Numbered from the stretch's first letter, positions 25,527 to 36,249 are shown. The stretch is 52,102 nucleotides of DNA from Cytophagales bacterium (GCA_013299045.1 JAAFJX010000028.1:1-52102); one strand, 5' to 3'. The notes: generated by a model from the letters alone, not told the origin. Translations and numbers: made by a program.

Positions 25527-27554
25527 TTAGGGTGCTACCAAAATATTGCTATAAGCCAAAATGAAATAGCGTACAGCGCTTCTAACAGCTATTTTTTGCG
25601 AAAAATCCTTACCTGCTTCTTTTATTTTATGCGGTAAACTCTGCGTGCTTTGCGTTTTGTTTAGATAGTCTTTCATGCTGCCTACGTCTTGGGTATCAAA
25701 CTGAGGATTTTGCGCATTAATGGTTGCCTCTAAGTAGTCTGAGGGGCTATTTATCCAGCGGTAAGTAGCAAAATGCGATTTGAATACTTTGACAACCATC
25801 GTGTTTACGTCTTTATTCTGAACATCGATGCTACTGTTATAAACAAGATTAGACTGGTTGTTCTTTACGGCATATATATTCAGTTCAAAACGATTGCTTT
25901 CACCCTTTCGGTTACATTTGTAGTGGTAGAGCACTTTTCCTATCGTAACATCGCCCGAAAAGTTATTTTCGCTGTTGTGCTGCATTTCAAAATAAACCTG
26001 CTCGCCTTCGGGCAAAATCCATTTTTCGCGGTAAATCACGTCTTGAAGCTGGCTTAACTGTTTTTTAGAGGGCGAGCGGCCATAAATGTCGTAAATAATT
26101 TGCTTTTTGGTGTCGCTGGTCAGTTCATTTTTCAGGCTGGCAGTCAGGTCATTACGGAGGTAAAGTTCGCTCAAGAACAAACGCCCTTCTGCAAAGTTTG
26201 TAAATTTCTTGCGGTTAAGCCTGTCTTTTTCTTGATAATAAGCAATGCGATCCGTACTTACGCCAAGTTCTGCAAATTTTTGTGGATACCGTGCCTCATA
26301 CTCCTCACGGATTGGTGCGAGCCAATTTTCAGTATTCATCATATCACGAAAGTTCATCAGGTCATCTAAAGTATTGACTTTTTGATAAACCCTGAACACC
26401 TTGCTGAAGAAGTCCTTATCAAAATTTTTGATATTCTCAGCTCCAATCATGGCTACGTTTTCTGGCTTGTGCAGGGTTGTGTAGAGGTCTATAAGTCCTT
26501 TTAAACGGCCATGATAGTCTGCACGATAGTCCGTTAAGTTGATAGTACTTTCGCGAATTTCTTTGTGTTCAGAGGCATAGTCCACGTAGCCATTTAATGA
26601 AGCCATTTTTTTAGAAAAATTAGCCCAGGCTTTATTTGCATCTTGCGCCTGCACAGAGTTTGAAAAGTCTTGTCCTTTGGCGGCCTCTGCAAACTTGCGG
26701 AGATAAACGTATTTTTCTTTACCCGCTTTAACAGAATAAATAAGCAAAAAGGCTTTTGCCATTAACTCTGGCGAGAGTTTCTTTGAATTGGTTAGCTTAA
26801 TAACCTCCTCTGCCGTGCGCGCCTCCACACGATTCGTTTGCATTTGAGCCGCCATATATTCCATAGTAGCCATAACAGAGCCTTCAGCCATACCACGCTG
26901 CCAAGTATGAGTCAAAGCGGCAGAATACTCTTGCCAGTTGTTGGGGTCTAATAAATTAGGTCTGCTGCGCAATATCTGCCATTTATTTTTGAGAAAGGGG
27001 GCATCATTATTGCCATCTATATCGGCCCTGTCTAGCCAGAAAAATGCTTTGGGATATTCTAAGCCAAACTCTAAATAGACACGTGCCAATTCTACTTGTG
27101 CCTCGCTGTTACCCTTTTCGGCGGCGGCTTGTAGTTCAGCAACGCGCTGAAGGCTGATATTGGGTCTGTCGTCATAGCTCAGAAAGGCAGTTGTTTGCAA
27201 TTTGACCTCTTCTAACCACCGCAAAGCCTCAGCTTCGTTTCGTTCAACGCCATAGCCACCAATCCAATGAATCAAGAAAAGTCCTAACTCGCCTTTCTGC
27301 CCTTTAGTACCAACAGTAGAAAGCTGGGCTTTCTTGTACCACTTTAGGGCTTTGGCAAAATCTCGGTTGTCGTCGCTACTAAAAACATCGCCTCTGTAAG
27401 CGTCGCCGAGCGCCACCATAGCGCGTACATCACCTTGCTTGGCCTTTTTTTCTTCCTCTTTAAAAAAAGAATCTGCTTTTTTCTGAGCGAAAGCCTGCTG
27501 GCCAATGAGCAAAAAAGCAAAAAAGAGCGATAAAATAAGTTTATACTGTCTCAT
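25527..27554 (-). CDS. Secreted SEL1/TPR-repeat protein of unknown function
   Basis: 675 residues with signal peptide MRQYKLILSLFFAFLLIGQQAFAQ. The first 200 mature residues hold SEL1-like repeats: GDVRAMVALGDAYRG, AKALKWYKKAQ, NEAEALRWLEEV, GNSEAQVELARVYLE, each an Ala/Leu-rich helical pair. The middle is helical and charged; the C-terminus about 500-675 has alternating strands and no domain I recognise. SEL1 repeats are protein-interaction scaffolds, here on the periplasmic side. It converges with nuoC and is the only gene of its unit. Confidence 0.75.
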   Translation of the reverse strand: MRQYKLILSLFFAFLLIGQQAFAQKKADSFFKEEEKKAKQGDVRAMVALGDAYRGDVFSSDDNRDFAKALKWYKKAQLSTVGTKGQKGELGLFLIHWIGGYGVERNEAEALRWLEEVKLQTTAFLSYDDRPNISLQRVAELQAAAEKGNSEAQVELARVYLEFGLEYPKAFFWLDRADIDGNNDAPFLKNKWQILRSRPNLLDPNNWQEYSAALTHTWQRGMAEGSVMATMEYMAAQMQTNRVEARTAEEVIKLTNSKKLSPELMAKAFLLIYSVKAGKEKYVYLRKFAEAAKGQDFSNSVQAQDANKAWANFSKKMASLNGYVDYASEHKEIRESTINLTDYRADYHGRLKGLIDLYTTLHKPENVAMIGAENIKNFDKDFFSKVFRVYQKVNTLDDLMNFRDMMNTENWLAPIREEYEARYPQKFAELGVSTDRIAYYQEKDRLNRKKFTNFAEGRLFLSELYLRNDLTASLKNELTSDTKKQIIYDIYGRSPSKKQLSQLQDVIYREKWILPEGEQVYFEMQHNSENNFSGDVTIGKVLYHYKCNRKGESNRFELNIYAVKNNQSNLVYNSSIDVQNKDVNTMVVKVFKSHFATYRWINSPSDYLEATINAQNPQFDTQDVGSMKDYLNKTQSTQSLPHKIKEAGKDFSQKIAVRSAVRYFILAYSNILVAP

Positions 27555-27879
27555 GGTTTAATTGATTGTTGAAGCTGTTGTGTGGTAGTTTCAAACGTTG
27601 TTCTAAAGCAATACTAGCAAAAAAAATGCCGTAGCTCTTTAATATTGTAAAAAGCCCGATAAAGTGCAAGTTTTTATCGGCAAATGGAAAGAAATTTTAT
27701 CCAGTCTGCAAAGCCTCAAAGATTCAAAACAAATGGTGCATCTAGAAAGCAGGACTGATTGAAGGCAAAAGTGTGGCACTCAAACACAAATAACAAAAAC
27801 AAACGCCTTGCCAAGCTTCAAAAATAGAAACAAAGCGTTATATTTGCGCCTCAAAAATTATTCCTTCAAACTATTTCGT
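27555..27879. other. Divergent intergenic region before lysS
   Basis: 325 bp shared as upstream DNA by the SEL1 gene (minus) and lysS (plus). Apart from the TATATTTG box at 27839-27846 I see no conserved RNA motif such as a T-box, and no coding potential. An in-frame extension of lysS to 27808 lacks family similarity. Confidence 0.4.
27839..27846 (+). promoter_or_regulatory. Possible -7 box upstream of lysS
   Basis: TATATTTG is a full match to TAnnTTTG, 33 bp before the lysS ATG at 27880. It also falls inside the in-frame upstream extension, which argues for the downstream start. Confidence 0.45.
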
Positions 27880-29625
27880 ATGCAACTCAGCGAACAAGAA
27901 CTATTGCGCCGCCAAAAGTGCCAAGAACTCCGTGCTTTGGGCATTGACCCCTTCCCTGCGGAACTTTTCCCTCTGACTCACCACTCCGAAACGGCTAAAC
28001 GAACGTTTGAAAAACAGGAAGATAAACCAGAAGTCGCGCCTCTCACGGTGGCTTTAGCAGGCCGACTCATGAGTTTTCGCATACAGGGTTCGGCTTCTTT
28101 TGCCGAAATTCAAGATGAGCAAGGCCGCATACAACTCTATTTTCGGCGCGATGACCTTTGCCCTGGCGAGGATAAGACATTTTACAACACCGTGTTCAAA
28201 AAATTATTGGATATTGGCGACATCATTGGCGTAAATGGCTATTTGTTCCGTACACAGCTCGGCGAAATTACTTTGCACGTTACGAGTTTTAAACTTTTGA
28301 CAAAAGCGCTGCGCCCATTGCCTATTGTTAAGGAAGCCAAAGACGAGGCAGGAAACACCATCACTTATGATGCTTTTTCGGACGCAGAAACACGCTATCG
28401 CCAGCGCTACGTGGACTTGATTGTGAACCCACAAGTGCGTGAGGTTTTTCGTAAGCGCACCCGTTTGGTCAATGTTATGCGCCGCTATTTGGACGCACTC
28501 GGCTACTTGGAAGTAGAAACCCCTATTTTGCAGCCGCTTTATGGAGGGGCAGCAGCAAGACCTTTCAAAACGCATCATAACACCTTGGACATGACGCTTT
28601 ATTTGCGAATAGCCAATGAACTCTATCTCAAGCGCTTGATTGTTGGTGGCTATGATGGTGTGTATGAGTTTTCTAAAGACTTTCGCAACGAGGGCATGAG
28701 CCGATTCCACAACCCAGAGTTTACGCAAATTGAACTCTATGTGGCCTACAAAGACTACGACTGGATGATGAATCTTGTGGAAGAAATGGTGGAGCAGATT
28801 GCCTTAGAGCTACACGGACAGACTACTGTTCGCGTTGGCGAAAACGATATAAATTTTGCCAGACCTTGGAAGCGCCTGACTATGTTTGAAGCCATAGCGC
28901 ATTATACAGGTATTGATATTTCTGCTATGGACGAGAATGAGTTGCGCAAGACAGCCGAAAAGTTGGGTGTAGAGACTGATGCAAGTATGGGCAAGGGCAA
29001 ACTCATTGATGAAATATTTGGTCTGCATTGTGAACGCAAACTTATTCAGCCCACCTTTATTACAGACTACCCCGTGGAAATGTCGCCTTTGGCTAAAAAG
29101 CACCGCAGCAAAGCGGGGCTGGTTGAACGTTTTGAGGCTATTTGTAACGGCAAAGAAATTTGTAATGCTTTTTCTGAGCTAAACGACCCCATAGACCAAC
29201 GAGAACGCTTTGAAAGCCAAGTGGAGCTGGGTATGCGTGGAGACGAAGAGGCCATGACCTTAGATGAGGACTTCCTGCGTGCTTTGGAGTATGGTATGCC
29301 TCCAACTGCTGGGCTGGGTATTGGCATAGACCGCCTCAGTATGATAATGACCAATCAGCAATCTATTCAAGATGTATTATTCTTTCCGCAAATGCGCCCT
29401 GAAAAAAAGGCACAGATAGCCTCTGTTACAGATTTTAAGGCGCTTGGTGTGGCCGAAATGTACGTGCCCATCATTCAAAAGCTGGGTTTACTGACCATCG
29501 AAGATTTCAAAAAAGCTACGCCAAGTAAGCTACACAATGATTTGTGTGGTATGCGTAAAAAAATGAAGTTAGAAGCAGTACCTAATCCAACCAGAGAAGA
29601 GGTAGAGAATTGGCTGAGAGGTTAA
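27880..29625 (+). CDS. lysS: Lysine--tRNA ligase, class II
   Basis: Start at 27880 ([20 protein letters not shown]) gives 581 residues; the earlier ATG at 27808 adds an unconserved basic leader. OB-fold anticodon domain: [23 protein letters not shown]. Catalytic core: [27 protein letters not shown] (motif 1), [18 protein letters not shown] (motif 2) and [14 protein letters not shown] (motif 3). About 75 residues follow motif 3, including a small helical tail [17 protein letters not shown] that is absent from the 505-residue E. coli enzyme but usual in Bacteroidota. It charges tRNA-Lys in the cytoplasm. A good terminator follows. Confidence 0.97.
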   Translation: MQLSEQELLRRQKCQELRALGIDPFPAELFPLTHHSETAKRTFEKQEDKPEVAPLTVALAGRLMSFRIQGSASFAEIQDEQGRIQLYFRRDDLCPGEDKTFYNTVFKKLLDIGDIIGVNGYLFRTQLGEITLHVTSFKLLTKALRPLPIVKEAKDEAGNTITYDAFSDAETRYRQRYVDLIVNPQVREVFRKRTRLVNVMRRYLDALGYLEVETPILQPLYGGAAARPFKTHHNTLDMTLYLRIANELYLKRLIVGGYDGVYEFSKDFRNEGMSRFHNPEFTQIELYVAYKDYDWMMNLVEEMVEQIALELHGQTTVRVGENDINFARPWKRLTMFEAIAHYTGIDISAMDENELRKTAEKLGVETDASMGKGKLIDEIFGLHCERKLIQPTFITDYPVEMSPLAKKHRSKAGLVERFEAICNGKEICNAFSELNDPIDQRERFESQVELGMRGDEEAMTLDEDFLRALEYGMPPTAGLGIGIDRLSMIMTNQQSIQDVLFFPQMRPEKKAQIASVTDFKALGVAEMYVPIIQKLGLLTIEDFKKATPSKLHNDLCGMRKKMKLEAVPNPTREEVENWLRG

Positions 29626-29650
29626 TGCTTTTGTTTCTTTGATAAAAAAG

Positions 29651-29692
29651 AACGCCAGCGATTTGATTCTTAGACTCGATGGCGTTTTTTTT
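29651..29692 (+). terminator. Terminator after lysS
   Basis: AACGCCAGCG (29651-29660) pairs with CGATGGCGTT (29677-29686) with one mismatch and runs into eight T. It lies 25 bp past the lysS stop. Confidence 0.8.
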
Positions 29693-30384
29693 GAATCCTG
29701 AGTCTCATTATTGCATTGACAGCTTATTGGCTACCAACATCTATTGAATTTGGGTGCAGTGTCTCTCATCGTGCGAGTTTATAACGTTTAGCCATATCAA
29801 CCCATTGAAGTTACCCATCAGGGCAGGTTTAATATGTTTACAATCAATACTGTCCTAAACGTTTTTTAATTTTTTGAAATATTGCCTTTAGGATTGGTTC
29901 ACCGTGTGCTATTTTTGTTTTTTGGAAAAAGCATCTTTTATACGCTGCTTTCTAAGATATTTTTTGGTGGTTCTTTGAAGGGTTTATCGCTTTAACGCGC
30001 CTCTGCCCGTTTTGTACCTAGCCCACTCAAAAAGAGAAAGGCAAAGACTTGCTTTAGCAGAATATAGCAACAAAAAATAGCTTACTAATGTTGAACACGG
30101 ATTGGCTCTTGGCAAACTGACAAAAAAGCATAGAAAGTAAATGCGCCTAGTTATCAAAGCCTTTGCGGTATTTAATCTATTGAATCTAAGTCTGTTTATT
30201 TTGTCTCCACTAATTTAAGGTTATGTTTGGCATTTAAAGTCATGGGCTCATTATGAATGATGCAACATTTGGCCTTGATGCTAAGCCTTTAAATGATAAA
30301 CCAGCCAGTAGAACTCACCGGTTTACCTTACTGTTTCTAAGGACATCATGAAAGCGTTTGAAAACGAATAGGTACTGATGGAAA
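29693..30384. other. 692-bp gap without recognisable genes
   Basis: Between the lysS terminator and the PstS-like gene stop. Frames are short and broken on both strands; the longest near the right side (MNDATFGLDAKPLNDKP, about 33 codons from 30252) has no recognised relatives. No MITE ends, tRNA or clear hairpin terminator were found. It could be a decayed gene or element, but I cannot name one. Confidence 0.35.
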
Positions 30385-31320
30385 CTATTGTGGCATGCCG
30401 CTCTTAACTTCTACCATGCGCGTGGGCATTGTAACGGGCAGTAGGCCGCTCTTTAAAACAATGCGCTGGCCTTTTTCACTGCCAATAAAGGACATGAAAC
30501 CAGAGCCTAAACCCGAACGGGCTTCTCGGCTCAGGATATAAACCTCGCGTTTGAGTGGGTAAGTGCCGTCCATTAAATAGGCTTGGTATGGCCATACGTA
30601 ACTTTTATCTTTGGCTTTGCTATCTGCCACCCCAATAACCTTTACATTTTGGCGAAACTTCTGAACCTTTGGGCTATCTAAATCGCTTATCCAACAAACA
30701 CCAATAACCCCCACAGTATTTTCATGTTTGCTCACATAATCTAATACTTCTTCGTTGGACTTGAGTGCAAACACTTTTTTGGGGTCTAGTTCAGGAACTC
30801 CGAGTAAGCGCTGAAGGTGAGTCAAATTGCTAGAAGAATTATTGTCAAAAATGAGTTGGCAGTCCCTGAATCGGGTGGGCGAACCGCTTGGCTTCATCAT
30901 CTCTTTGAGCTCCTCGAGCGTCAGCGTAGAGTCTTTGTTGTTGGGGTGTGTAATAAGCGCCACAGCATCAATGGCAAATTTAAACACACGCGGAACAATT
31001 TTCATTTTCTCAAACTGCTGTTTTTCGGCCGGAAGTAAGTCTCTGGAAATAACCGCAAAGCGTATGCTATCGGAAGCAAACATTTGACGCATGGCTTCTG
31101 CTTCGGTCGTATAAATACTTTTGATGCTGGCATACTCGTATAAACCCATAAAAGTTTCGGATTGCGCCTTCATAATGGGTTTAAAAGATTCATCTACACA
31201 GATGCTGATGCGGCCTGATACCGCCGTTTCTGTTTGTTGAGGACTTGTGGGTGTACAAGCAAACATCCACATTGCTAGAATGTAGCCCAAGATTATTGTA
31301 AGTGGTCTATAAGAAGTCAT
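30385..31320 (-). CDS. PstS-like phosphate/solute-binding lipoprotein
   Basis: 311 residues. The signal MTSYRPLTIILGYILAMWMFAC carries lipobox MFAC. The mature fold is the type II periplasmic-binding protein of the PstS family: ISICVDESFKPIMKAQ, then IRFAVISRDLLPAEKQQF, IDAVALITHPNNKDSTLTLEEL, and the hinge strands VGVIGVCWI and PYQAYLMDGTYPLKREVYI. Pst permease genes are absent, as usual in Bacteroidota, where such proteins often accompany ExbB/ExbD/TonB genes. The gene precedes nothing of that kind here; only a small membrane protein lies 48 bp upstream on the same strand. Phosphate as ligand is presumed. Confidence 0.8.
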   Translation of the reverse strand: MTSYRPLTIILGYILAMWMFACTPTSPQQTETAVSGRISICVDESFKPIMKAQSETFMGLYEYASIKSIYTTEAEAMRQMFASDSIRFAVISRDLLPAEKQQFEKMKIVPRVFKFAIDAVALITHPNNKDSTLTLEELKEMMKPSGSPTRFRDCQLIFDNNSSSNLTHLQRLLGVPELDPKKVFALKSNEEVLDYVSKHENTVGVIGVCWISDLDSPKVQKFRQNVKVIGVADSKAKDKSYVWPYQAYLMDGTYPLKREVYILSREARSGLGSGFMSFIGSEKGQRIVLKSGLLPVTMPTRMVEVKSGMPQ

Positions 31321-31368
31321 AGTGCTGTTTTTTTTAAGGAAGACTAAAATTTAATCTAAAATAGAGTT

Positions 31369-31632
31369 TCAGTTCTTGCGGGTTTCTTTAAGGAGAACAA
31401 CCTCGCGCCAAATCCGAAAACTACCGTAAAGCAAAGAGCCTATACCGAAAATGAGGTGTCCGGGTGGTTCTAAAAAATTCTTCTCGGCAGGCGCAAATAA
31501 GCAGTAAAGTCCTACGCACAAGATGACAAGACCCATACCCAATCGCGCTACGGCAAAAGCGCGTACTCGTACTGTCTCTCTGGCTTGACGTATGGGATTT
31601 TCTGTTACTAAATCTTTTTCTTTTGTTTCCAT
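31369..31632 (-). CDS. Small two-helix membrane protein
   Basis: 87 residues. A charged N-terminal cytoplasmic stretch (METKEKDLVTENPIRQARETVRVRA) is followed by two hydrophobic segments, about residues 28-47 (VARLGMGLVILCVGLYCLFA) and 58-72 (GHLIFGIGSLLYGSFRI), and a basic tail. It probably forms a transcription unit with the PstS-like lipoprotein 48 bp downstream. No enzymatic motif. Conserved pairing of these two would suggest an energy-coupling or assembly role, but that is not visible here. Confidence 0.6.
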   Translation of the reverse strand: METKEKDLVTENPIRQARETVRVRAFAVARLGMGLVILCVGLYCLFAPAEKNFLEPPGHLIFGIGSLLYGSFRIWREVVLLKETRKN

Positions 31633-31890
31633 TGATAAAATTCTAATTGGAGTGGCTTACTATAAAGATGCAAAAAAGCAGAAAATTTCATACCAAGCCA
31701 CAAAAAAAGTGTGTTTTGCGTAAAAATTAACGAATATTGTTTCGCATTGATTCACTAAAACCGCAACTGCTACTTTTTAATATTTATCAGCACGTGGCGG
31801 CTGTTTTTTGCTTTGGCTTGATATTTTTCCTAATTTTGAGCTTCAAATGGACTTTTTGCAAGTTCTAAGTTTTATGAATAGAATAAAAGT

Positions 31891-33168
31891 ATGATGACTA
31901 TTTTGGTTTTAGGTTCTGGCGCACGCGAACACGCGCTGGCATGGAAACTTGCGCAGAGCCCACGCTGCAAAGAGCTTTTTGTAGCACCAGGCAATGCAGG
32001 CACAAGCCAAGTGGCTAAAAATGTGCCACTTAAGCTATCTGATTTTGAGGCCATAGCGGCTTTTGTCCTTAACAGTGGCGTACAAATGCTTGTGGTAGGC
32101 CCTGAAGCACCTCTCGTTGCTGGAATTACGGACTTTTTTATGAGCCGCAAAGATTTGCAGCACGTACACATTATAGGCCCAGTGGCGGCTGGTGCGCGCT
32201 TGGAAGGTAGCAAAGACTTTTCTAAGACTTTCATGCGCAAATATGGCATTCCTACTGCCCAGGCGCAAACCTTCACCAAAACCAATATAGCAGAAGGTTA
32301 TACATTTATAGATAATTTTGAAGGCCGAATTGTACTGAAAGCAGACGGCCTGGCAGCTGGCAAAGGAGTTATCATCACAGCCAATAAAGCAGAAGCAAAG
32401 GCGGTGTTGCAGGATATGCTTCTGAATGAGCGTTTTGGTGAGGCCAGCGCCAGAGTGCTTATTGAAACCTATCTGGACGGCATAGAAGTCTCTGTTTTTG
32501 TGCTTACGGACGGCAAAAATTATAAAATTCTGCCCGAAGCCAAAGATTATAAGCGCGTAGGCGAGGCAGATAAAGGCCCAAACACAGGTGGTATGGGTGC
32601 GGTTTCGCCTGTACCGTTCGCCAACGAAGCCTTTATGAAGCGCGTAGAAGAACAAATGGTATTGCCAACCTTACGAGGCTTGAAAACAGAGAATATTGAT
32701 TACAAAGGATTTATTTTTTTGGGCATCATGAAAGTAGGCGAGCAGCCTTATTTGTTGGAATACAATGTGCGTATGGGCGACCCAGAAACTGAAGTAGTTA
32801 TTCCGCGCATAAAAACAGATTTGGTTACGCTTTTTGAAAAAACAGCCATTGGCGAACTAAATAGCATTCATCTGGAAGTAGAGCCTCTTTGCGCAACAAC
32901 AGTTATGCTTGTTTCGGGTGGCTACCCCGACTCATTTGACAAAGGTTTTGCTATCAGTGGTTTAGATAGCTTAAGTTCGGCAGTTCTGCCCTTTCACGCA
33001 GGTACGAGCCTTAACGGCATTGAAATAGTTACGAATGGTGGGCGCGTTATGGCACTCACGGCTCTAGCCAGCACCCAAGAGAAGGCTCTTGCTCTTTCAA
33101 ATGAAGCCGCAGAGGCTATTTCTTTCACCCAAAAATATTATCGGCGCGATATAGGCTTTGATATCTAA
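31891..33168 (+). CDS. purD: Phosphoribosylamine--glycine ligase
   Basis: 425 residues. Start MMTILVLGSGAREHALAWKLAQS, the canonical GARS N-terminus (two adjacent ATGs at 31891 and 31894). ATP-grasp domain: VLKADGLAAGKGVIIT, VSVFVLTDGKN, then the signature GPNTGGMGAVSP and EYNVRMGDPETEVVIPR with metal-binding Glu/Asn. It makes glycinamide ribonucleotide in step two of purine synthesis. It stands alone, not in a pur operon; floA starts 104 bp later on the same strand. Length matches the monofunctional bacterial enzyme. Confidence 0.97.
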   Translation: MMTILVLGSGAREHALAWKLAQSPRCKELFVAPGNAGTSQVAKNVPLKLSDFEAIAAFVLNSGVQMLVVGPEAPLVAGITDFFMSRKDLQHVHIIGPVAAGARLEGSKDFSKTFMRKYGIPTAQAQTFTKTNIAEGYTFIDNFEGRIVLKADGLAAGKGVIITANKAEAKAVLQDMLLNERFGEASARVLIETYLDGIEVSVFVLTDGKNYKILPEAKDYKRVGEADKGPNTGGMGAVSPVPFANEAFMKRVEEQMVLPTLRGLKTENIDYKGFIFLGIMKVGEQPYLLEYNVRMGDPETEVVIPRIKTDLVTLFEKTAIGELNSIHLEVEPLCATTVMLVSGGYPDSFDKGFAISGLDSLSSAVLPFHAGTSLNGIEIVTNGGRVMALTALASTQEKALALSNEAAEAISFTQKYYRRDIGFDI

Positions 33169-33272
33169 AACACCTACAAAAGCCTGTTTAGAGAGTTTTT
33201 GTGCAAATTTTTGCCTAAAAATTTGGTTTTGTGTTTAAATATAACCTCTTTGCAGAAAAAAGCATAACATAT

Positions 33273-34331
33273 ATGTTTGATTCATACAGTACCCTGGCAG
33301 TTCTAGGCGCAGTTTTATTTGACTCTTACATTGCGCTTGCCGTAGTAGGTGTCTTGTTGATTGGTGGCTTTTTTGCCTTTTTGCACTTTGTTCCGGTCAA
33401 TCTATGGATTACGGCCGTCTTTTCGGGCGTAAAAATTAGCTTGTTTAGCCTTGTTACCATGCGCATACGTAAAGTGCCACCACGCATCATCGTAGATTCC
33501 ATGATTACTGCCACTAAAGCGGGTATAGACATTTCAACAGATGATTTAGAAACGCATTACTTGGCAGGTGGCAACGTACCTACGGTTATCAAAGCACTCA
33601 TTTCGGCTGAAAAGGCCAATATTGAGCTTAGTTTTAAGCAAGCTGCTGCTATTGATTTGGCTGGCCGCGATGTATTTGAGGCGGTGCAAATCTCTGTTAA
33701 TCCGCAAGTTATTGACACCTCTTCCGTATCAGCAGTAGCGCAGGACGGCATTCAGCTGATGGTTAGGGCTAGGGTAACGGTGCGCGCCAATATTGCGCAA
33801 CTGGTTGGAGGTGCTGGCGAAGAAACTATTTTGGCACGTGTGGGCGAAGGTATTGTAACCTCTATTGGCTCGGCCAAGTCCCATAAATCTGTGCTAGAAA
33901 ATCCTGATATGATTTCAAAAATGGTTTTGCAGAAAGGACTGGACGCAGGCACTGCCTTTGAAATTCTTTCTATTGATATAGCCGATATAGACGTAGGCAT
34001 AAACATAGGGGCAAAATTGCAAATTGACCAAGCCAATGCAGACCTCAAAGTGGCTGAAGCCAAAGCCGAGGAGCGCCGTGCTATGGCAGTGGCCGTGGAG
34101 CAAGAAATGAAAGCAAGGGCGCAGGCTTCAAAAGCAAAGGTTATTGATGCTGAAGCTGATATTCCTATGGCTATAGCGGACGCATTGCGCAATGGCAATA
34201 TTGCTCTTTTGGACTATTACAAATTGCAAAACATTCAGGCCGATACCTCCATGCGAGAGTCCATAGCCAGCGGTGGAAAAAGCAACGCCCCCTCTCTGAA
34301 AAAAAATAACCAAGAGCCAGACCAAAGCTAG
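33273..34331 (+). CDS. floA: Flotillin-like protein FloA
   Basis: Start at 33273 ([19 protein letters not shown]) gives 352 residues; the earlier ATG at 33231 is not needed. A membrane-embedded hairpin region about 19-45 ([27 protein letters not shown]) leads into the conserved [29 protein letters not shown]. The SPFH-like core includes [38 protein letters not shown] in slightly altered form, and the Ala/Glu-rich coiled coil [19 protein letters not shown]. FloA organises membrane microdomains. The tail [20 protein letters not shown] is disordered and hydrophilic. In some Bacteroidota it follows an NfeD gene; none is visible here. Confidence 0.93.
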   Translation: MFDSYSTLAVLGAVLFDSYIALAVVGVLLIGGFFAFLHFVPVNLWITAVFSGVKISLFSLVTMRIRKVPPRIIVDSMITATKAGIDISTDDLETHYLAGGNVPTVIKALISAEKANIELSFKQAAAIDLAGRDVFEAVQISVNPQVIDTSSVSAVAQDGIQLMVRARVTVRANIAQLVGGAGEETILARVGEGIVTSIGSAKSHKSVLENPDMISKMVLQKGLDAGTAFEILSIDIADIDVGINIGAKLQIDQANADLKVAEAKAEERRAMAVAVEQEMKARAQASKAKVIDAEADIPMAIADALRNGNIALLDYYKLQNIQADTSMRESIASGGKSNAPSLKKNNQEPDQS

Positions 34332-34734
34332 GCATGGCATTTTGTTTTAAAGGCGTATATGATTAGAGCATGAGCAACTTTGGAGGTTCATGCTTTTTTA
34401 TGCCAGAAGATTTGCCTCAAAAGCAAGATACTGCCCAATCTGTTTATCGAAAAAAAATAGATGTTTATCGACGTAATCCGCTCCAGGCAGGCTTACTAAA
34501 AGGAAAAAAACTGACTAGGCATTGTTATTGTGCTGTTTTTTTTAACAGAAAGGGTAAATAACACACACAATAGAACTTGTTTGTCATTTATCAAAGCATT
34601 ATGTTTGCAGAGACTTTTAGGCTGTTGCCAACAAAAACGTTTAGACCAATTCCCGAGTGCTTTCTGCCTCGTGGGTATTATACCAAAACTTCTCACTTAG
34701 GTTATACTAAGATAGCTCACTGAGCTTTAAAGAT
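34332..34734. other. Intergenic region after floA
   Basis: 403 bp, AT-rich. A 63-codon plus frame at 34370-34561 encodes a mostly basic, unstructured peptide with no signal or family and is not called. I see no strong hairpin. It presumably carries the promoter of the following secreted-protein gene. Confidence 0.35.
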
Positions 34735-35949
34735 ATGCGCGTTTTACACGTTTTTTGTTTATGCTTACTGACCGCGCTAGCCCATGAGCTACGTGCCCAA
34801 GATTCGCTAGGGATACCACAGGTATCTAAAGATTTAGCCATTGTGGACTCCTTTGCGCGGCCTCAACAAGTCATTTTTACAATGATAAAAGGGCAAATAA
34901 AAACATTCAAGAACAAAGCACCAGTGCAAGCCAAGCTCCGTGTCATAGAAACACAGTCTTATGCCGAAATGCCTTACGTTTATAGTCCTGACACGGTAGA
35001 TGGTCGTTTTTTTATGCTTCTACCACCCCAAAAGAACTATAAAATTTATATAGAAACGGACGGCTTTGAGGCTTACACTTTTGATTTGCACGTTCCTGCC
35101 CGAACTTATTACATTGACTTACAAAAAGATATTTATTTTGATGGTATCTATCTCTTAGGAAGTCCTATTGGGCAACAAGCCTATGAAAAGAACGCTTTGC
35201 AAAAGGTCATTAAGCTCTACGACGAAACCAATGCCTTAGAAAAAGTTAAGTATGATTTTATGGTGGAGTTTATTGACCACCTGGTGAGTTATGAAAATCA
35301 GGAAAGCATGGCTACGGCTAGTGTGGCGCTAGAAAAAGAGGCAGACCCCAACGAGGCAACATCTGACGAGAACGAGCAGACCGATACCTACTACGACCCT
35401 CTGGTAAGCCTTATTGATTCTGCTATGCAGCTCGGCGACATCAAGTTTATTGAAGACTTGCTCAGTAAAGTAGAGGACGCACCGCGCCAAAAAGTTTTCT
35501 TCTTTGAAGACAAAAGTGAAGAAGTTATTTTAGCAAATAGCCAAAATAATATTATTCAGAAATCTTCAAGATGTTTGGCCAAACACGTCCTGCTTTTTGA
35601 GCCAAAGCAAACTAAGCTAAGCACTAAACAAAAGCACCAAATGAAAGAGATTATTGGGTTTCTTAACAGTGAAGAAGGCACTGCCCTCGAAGTTAGCGCG
35701 ACCATTAACCCTGATAATGAGCAGGCAGTGGCCGAACAAATTAAAAAAGCACAAGCTCGTGCATGGCAACTCAGTAAGTTTTTGAATAAAAATATTGCTA
35801 CCTCCGAAAAAATCGCGAAAGTGAGTTTTGGTGCAGACTGCTTGGCCAATACCACAAACAGAAGCCTTGATACAGACGCGAACCTACCTCAAATGCAGGA
35901 GGTACACATTTACGTTATCAAAAAATTTGGCTATGACGTACATGAGTAG
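34735..35949 (+). CDS. Secreted protein with a degenerate OmpA-like C-terminal domain
   Basis: 404 residues with signal MRVLHVFCLCLLTALAHELRAQ. Residues about 48-130 form a beta-sandwich of carboxypeptidase-regulatory type (IKGQIKTFKNKAPVQAKLRV ... FFMLLPPQKNYKIYIETDGFEAYTFDLHV), common in Bacteroidota OmpA-family envelope proteins. A helical acidic linker follows. The last 120 residues keep the OmpA_C layout (LLFEPKQTKLSTKQKHQMKEI, then AQARAWQLSKFL and EVHIYVIKKFG), but the peptidoglycan-binding GHTD motif is replaced by ATINPDN. Diaminopimelate binding is therefore doubtful and the domain may be only structural. Confidence 0.65.
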   Translation: MRVLHVFCLCLLTALAHELRAQDSLGIPQVSKDLAIVDSFARPQQVIFTMIKGQIKTFKNKAPVQAKLRVIETQSYAEMPYVYSPDTVDGRFFMLLPPQKNYKIYIETDGFEAYTFDLHVPARTYYIDLQKDIYFDGIYLLGSPIGQQAYEKNALQKVIKLYDETNALEKVKYDFMVEFIDHLVSYENQESMATASVALEKEADPNEATSDENEQTDTYYDPLVSLIDSAMQLGDIKFIEDLLSKVEDAPRQKVFFFEDKSEEVILANSQNNIIQKSSRCLAKHVLLFEPKQTKLSTKQKHQMKEIIGFLNSEEGTALEVSATINPDNEQAVAEQIKKAQARAWQLSKFLNKNIATSEKIAKVSFGADCLANTTNRSLDTDANLPQMQEVHIYVIKKFGYDVHE

Positions 35950-36249
35950 AGACGGGATAAAAAAGAATTTTTGACCCAGGTTTAGGCTTCCGCAATCAGA
36001 ACAGACTGGTGGTTTCTATGTTGCTTTTTTAAAATAAGCACTTCACTCTCATTAAAAAAAACGGTCTGCTTGCTCTTTTGTGAGCAGAGCCTAAGACCTT
36101 GTTGCGTAGCTCAGCCAGATGATAATGACACACTTTATACTTGCGCTTATCTCACCGCTAAAGCAATAATTTAAAGTACTCATTAGTTTTTGGCGACTAC
36201 TACATTTCTTTTTGCACAACTAATAGATTTTTTTTGTAGTAATTTATCT
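35950..36249. other. Gap between the OmpA-like gene and MITE copy 3
   Basis: 300 bp with no coding potential. No clear hairpin terminator is evident after the stop at 35949. Confidence 0.35.

Noticed and set aside
30252-30353. Short ORF MNDATFGLDAKPLNDKP as a transposase fragment
   Set aside because: No transposase motif could be recognised; kept only as an unexplained gap.
34370-34561. 63-codon ORF after floA
   Set aside because: Basic, unstructured translation with no family features; likely spurious.
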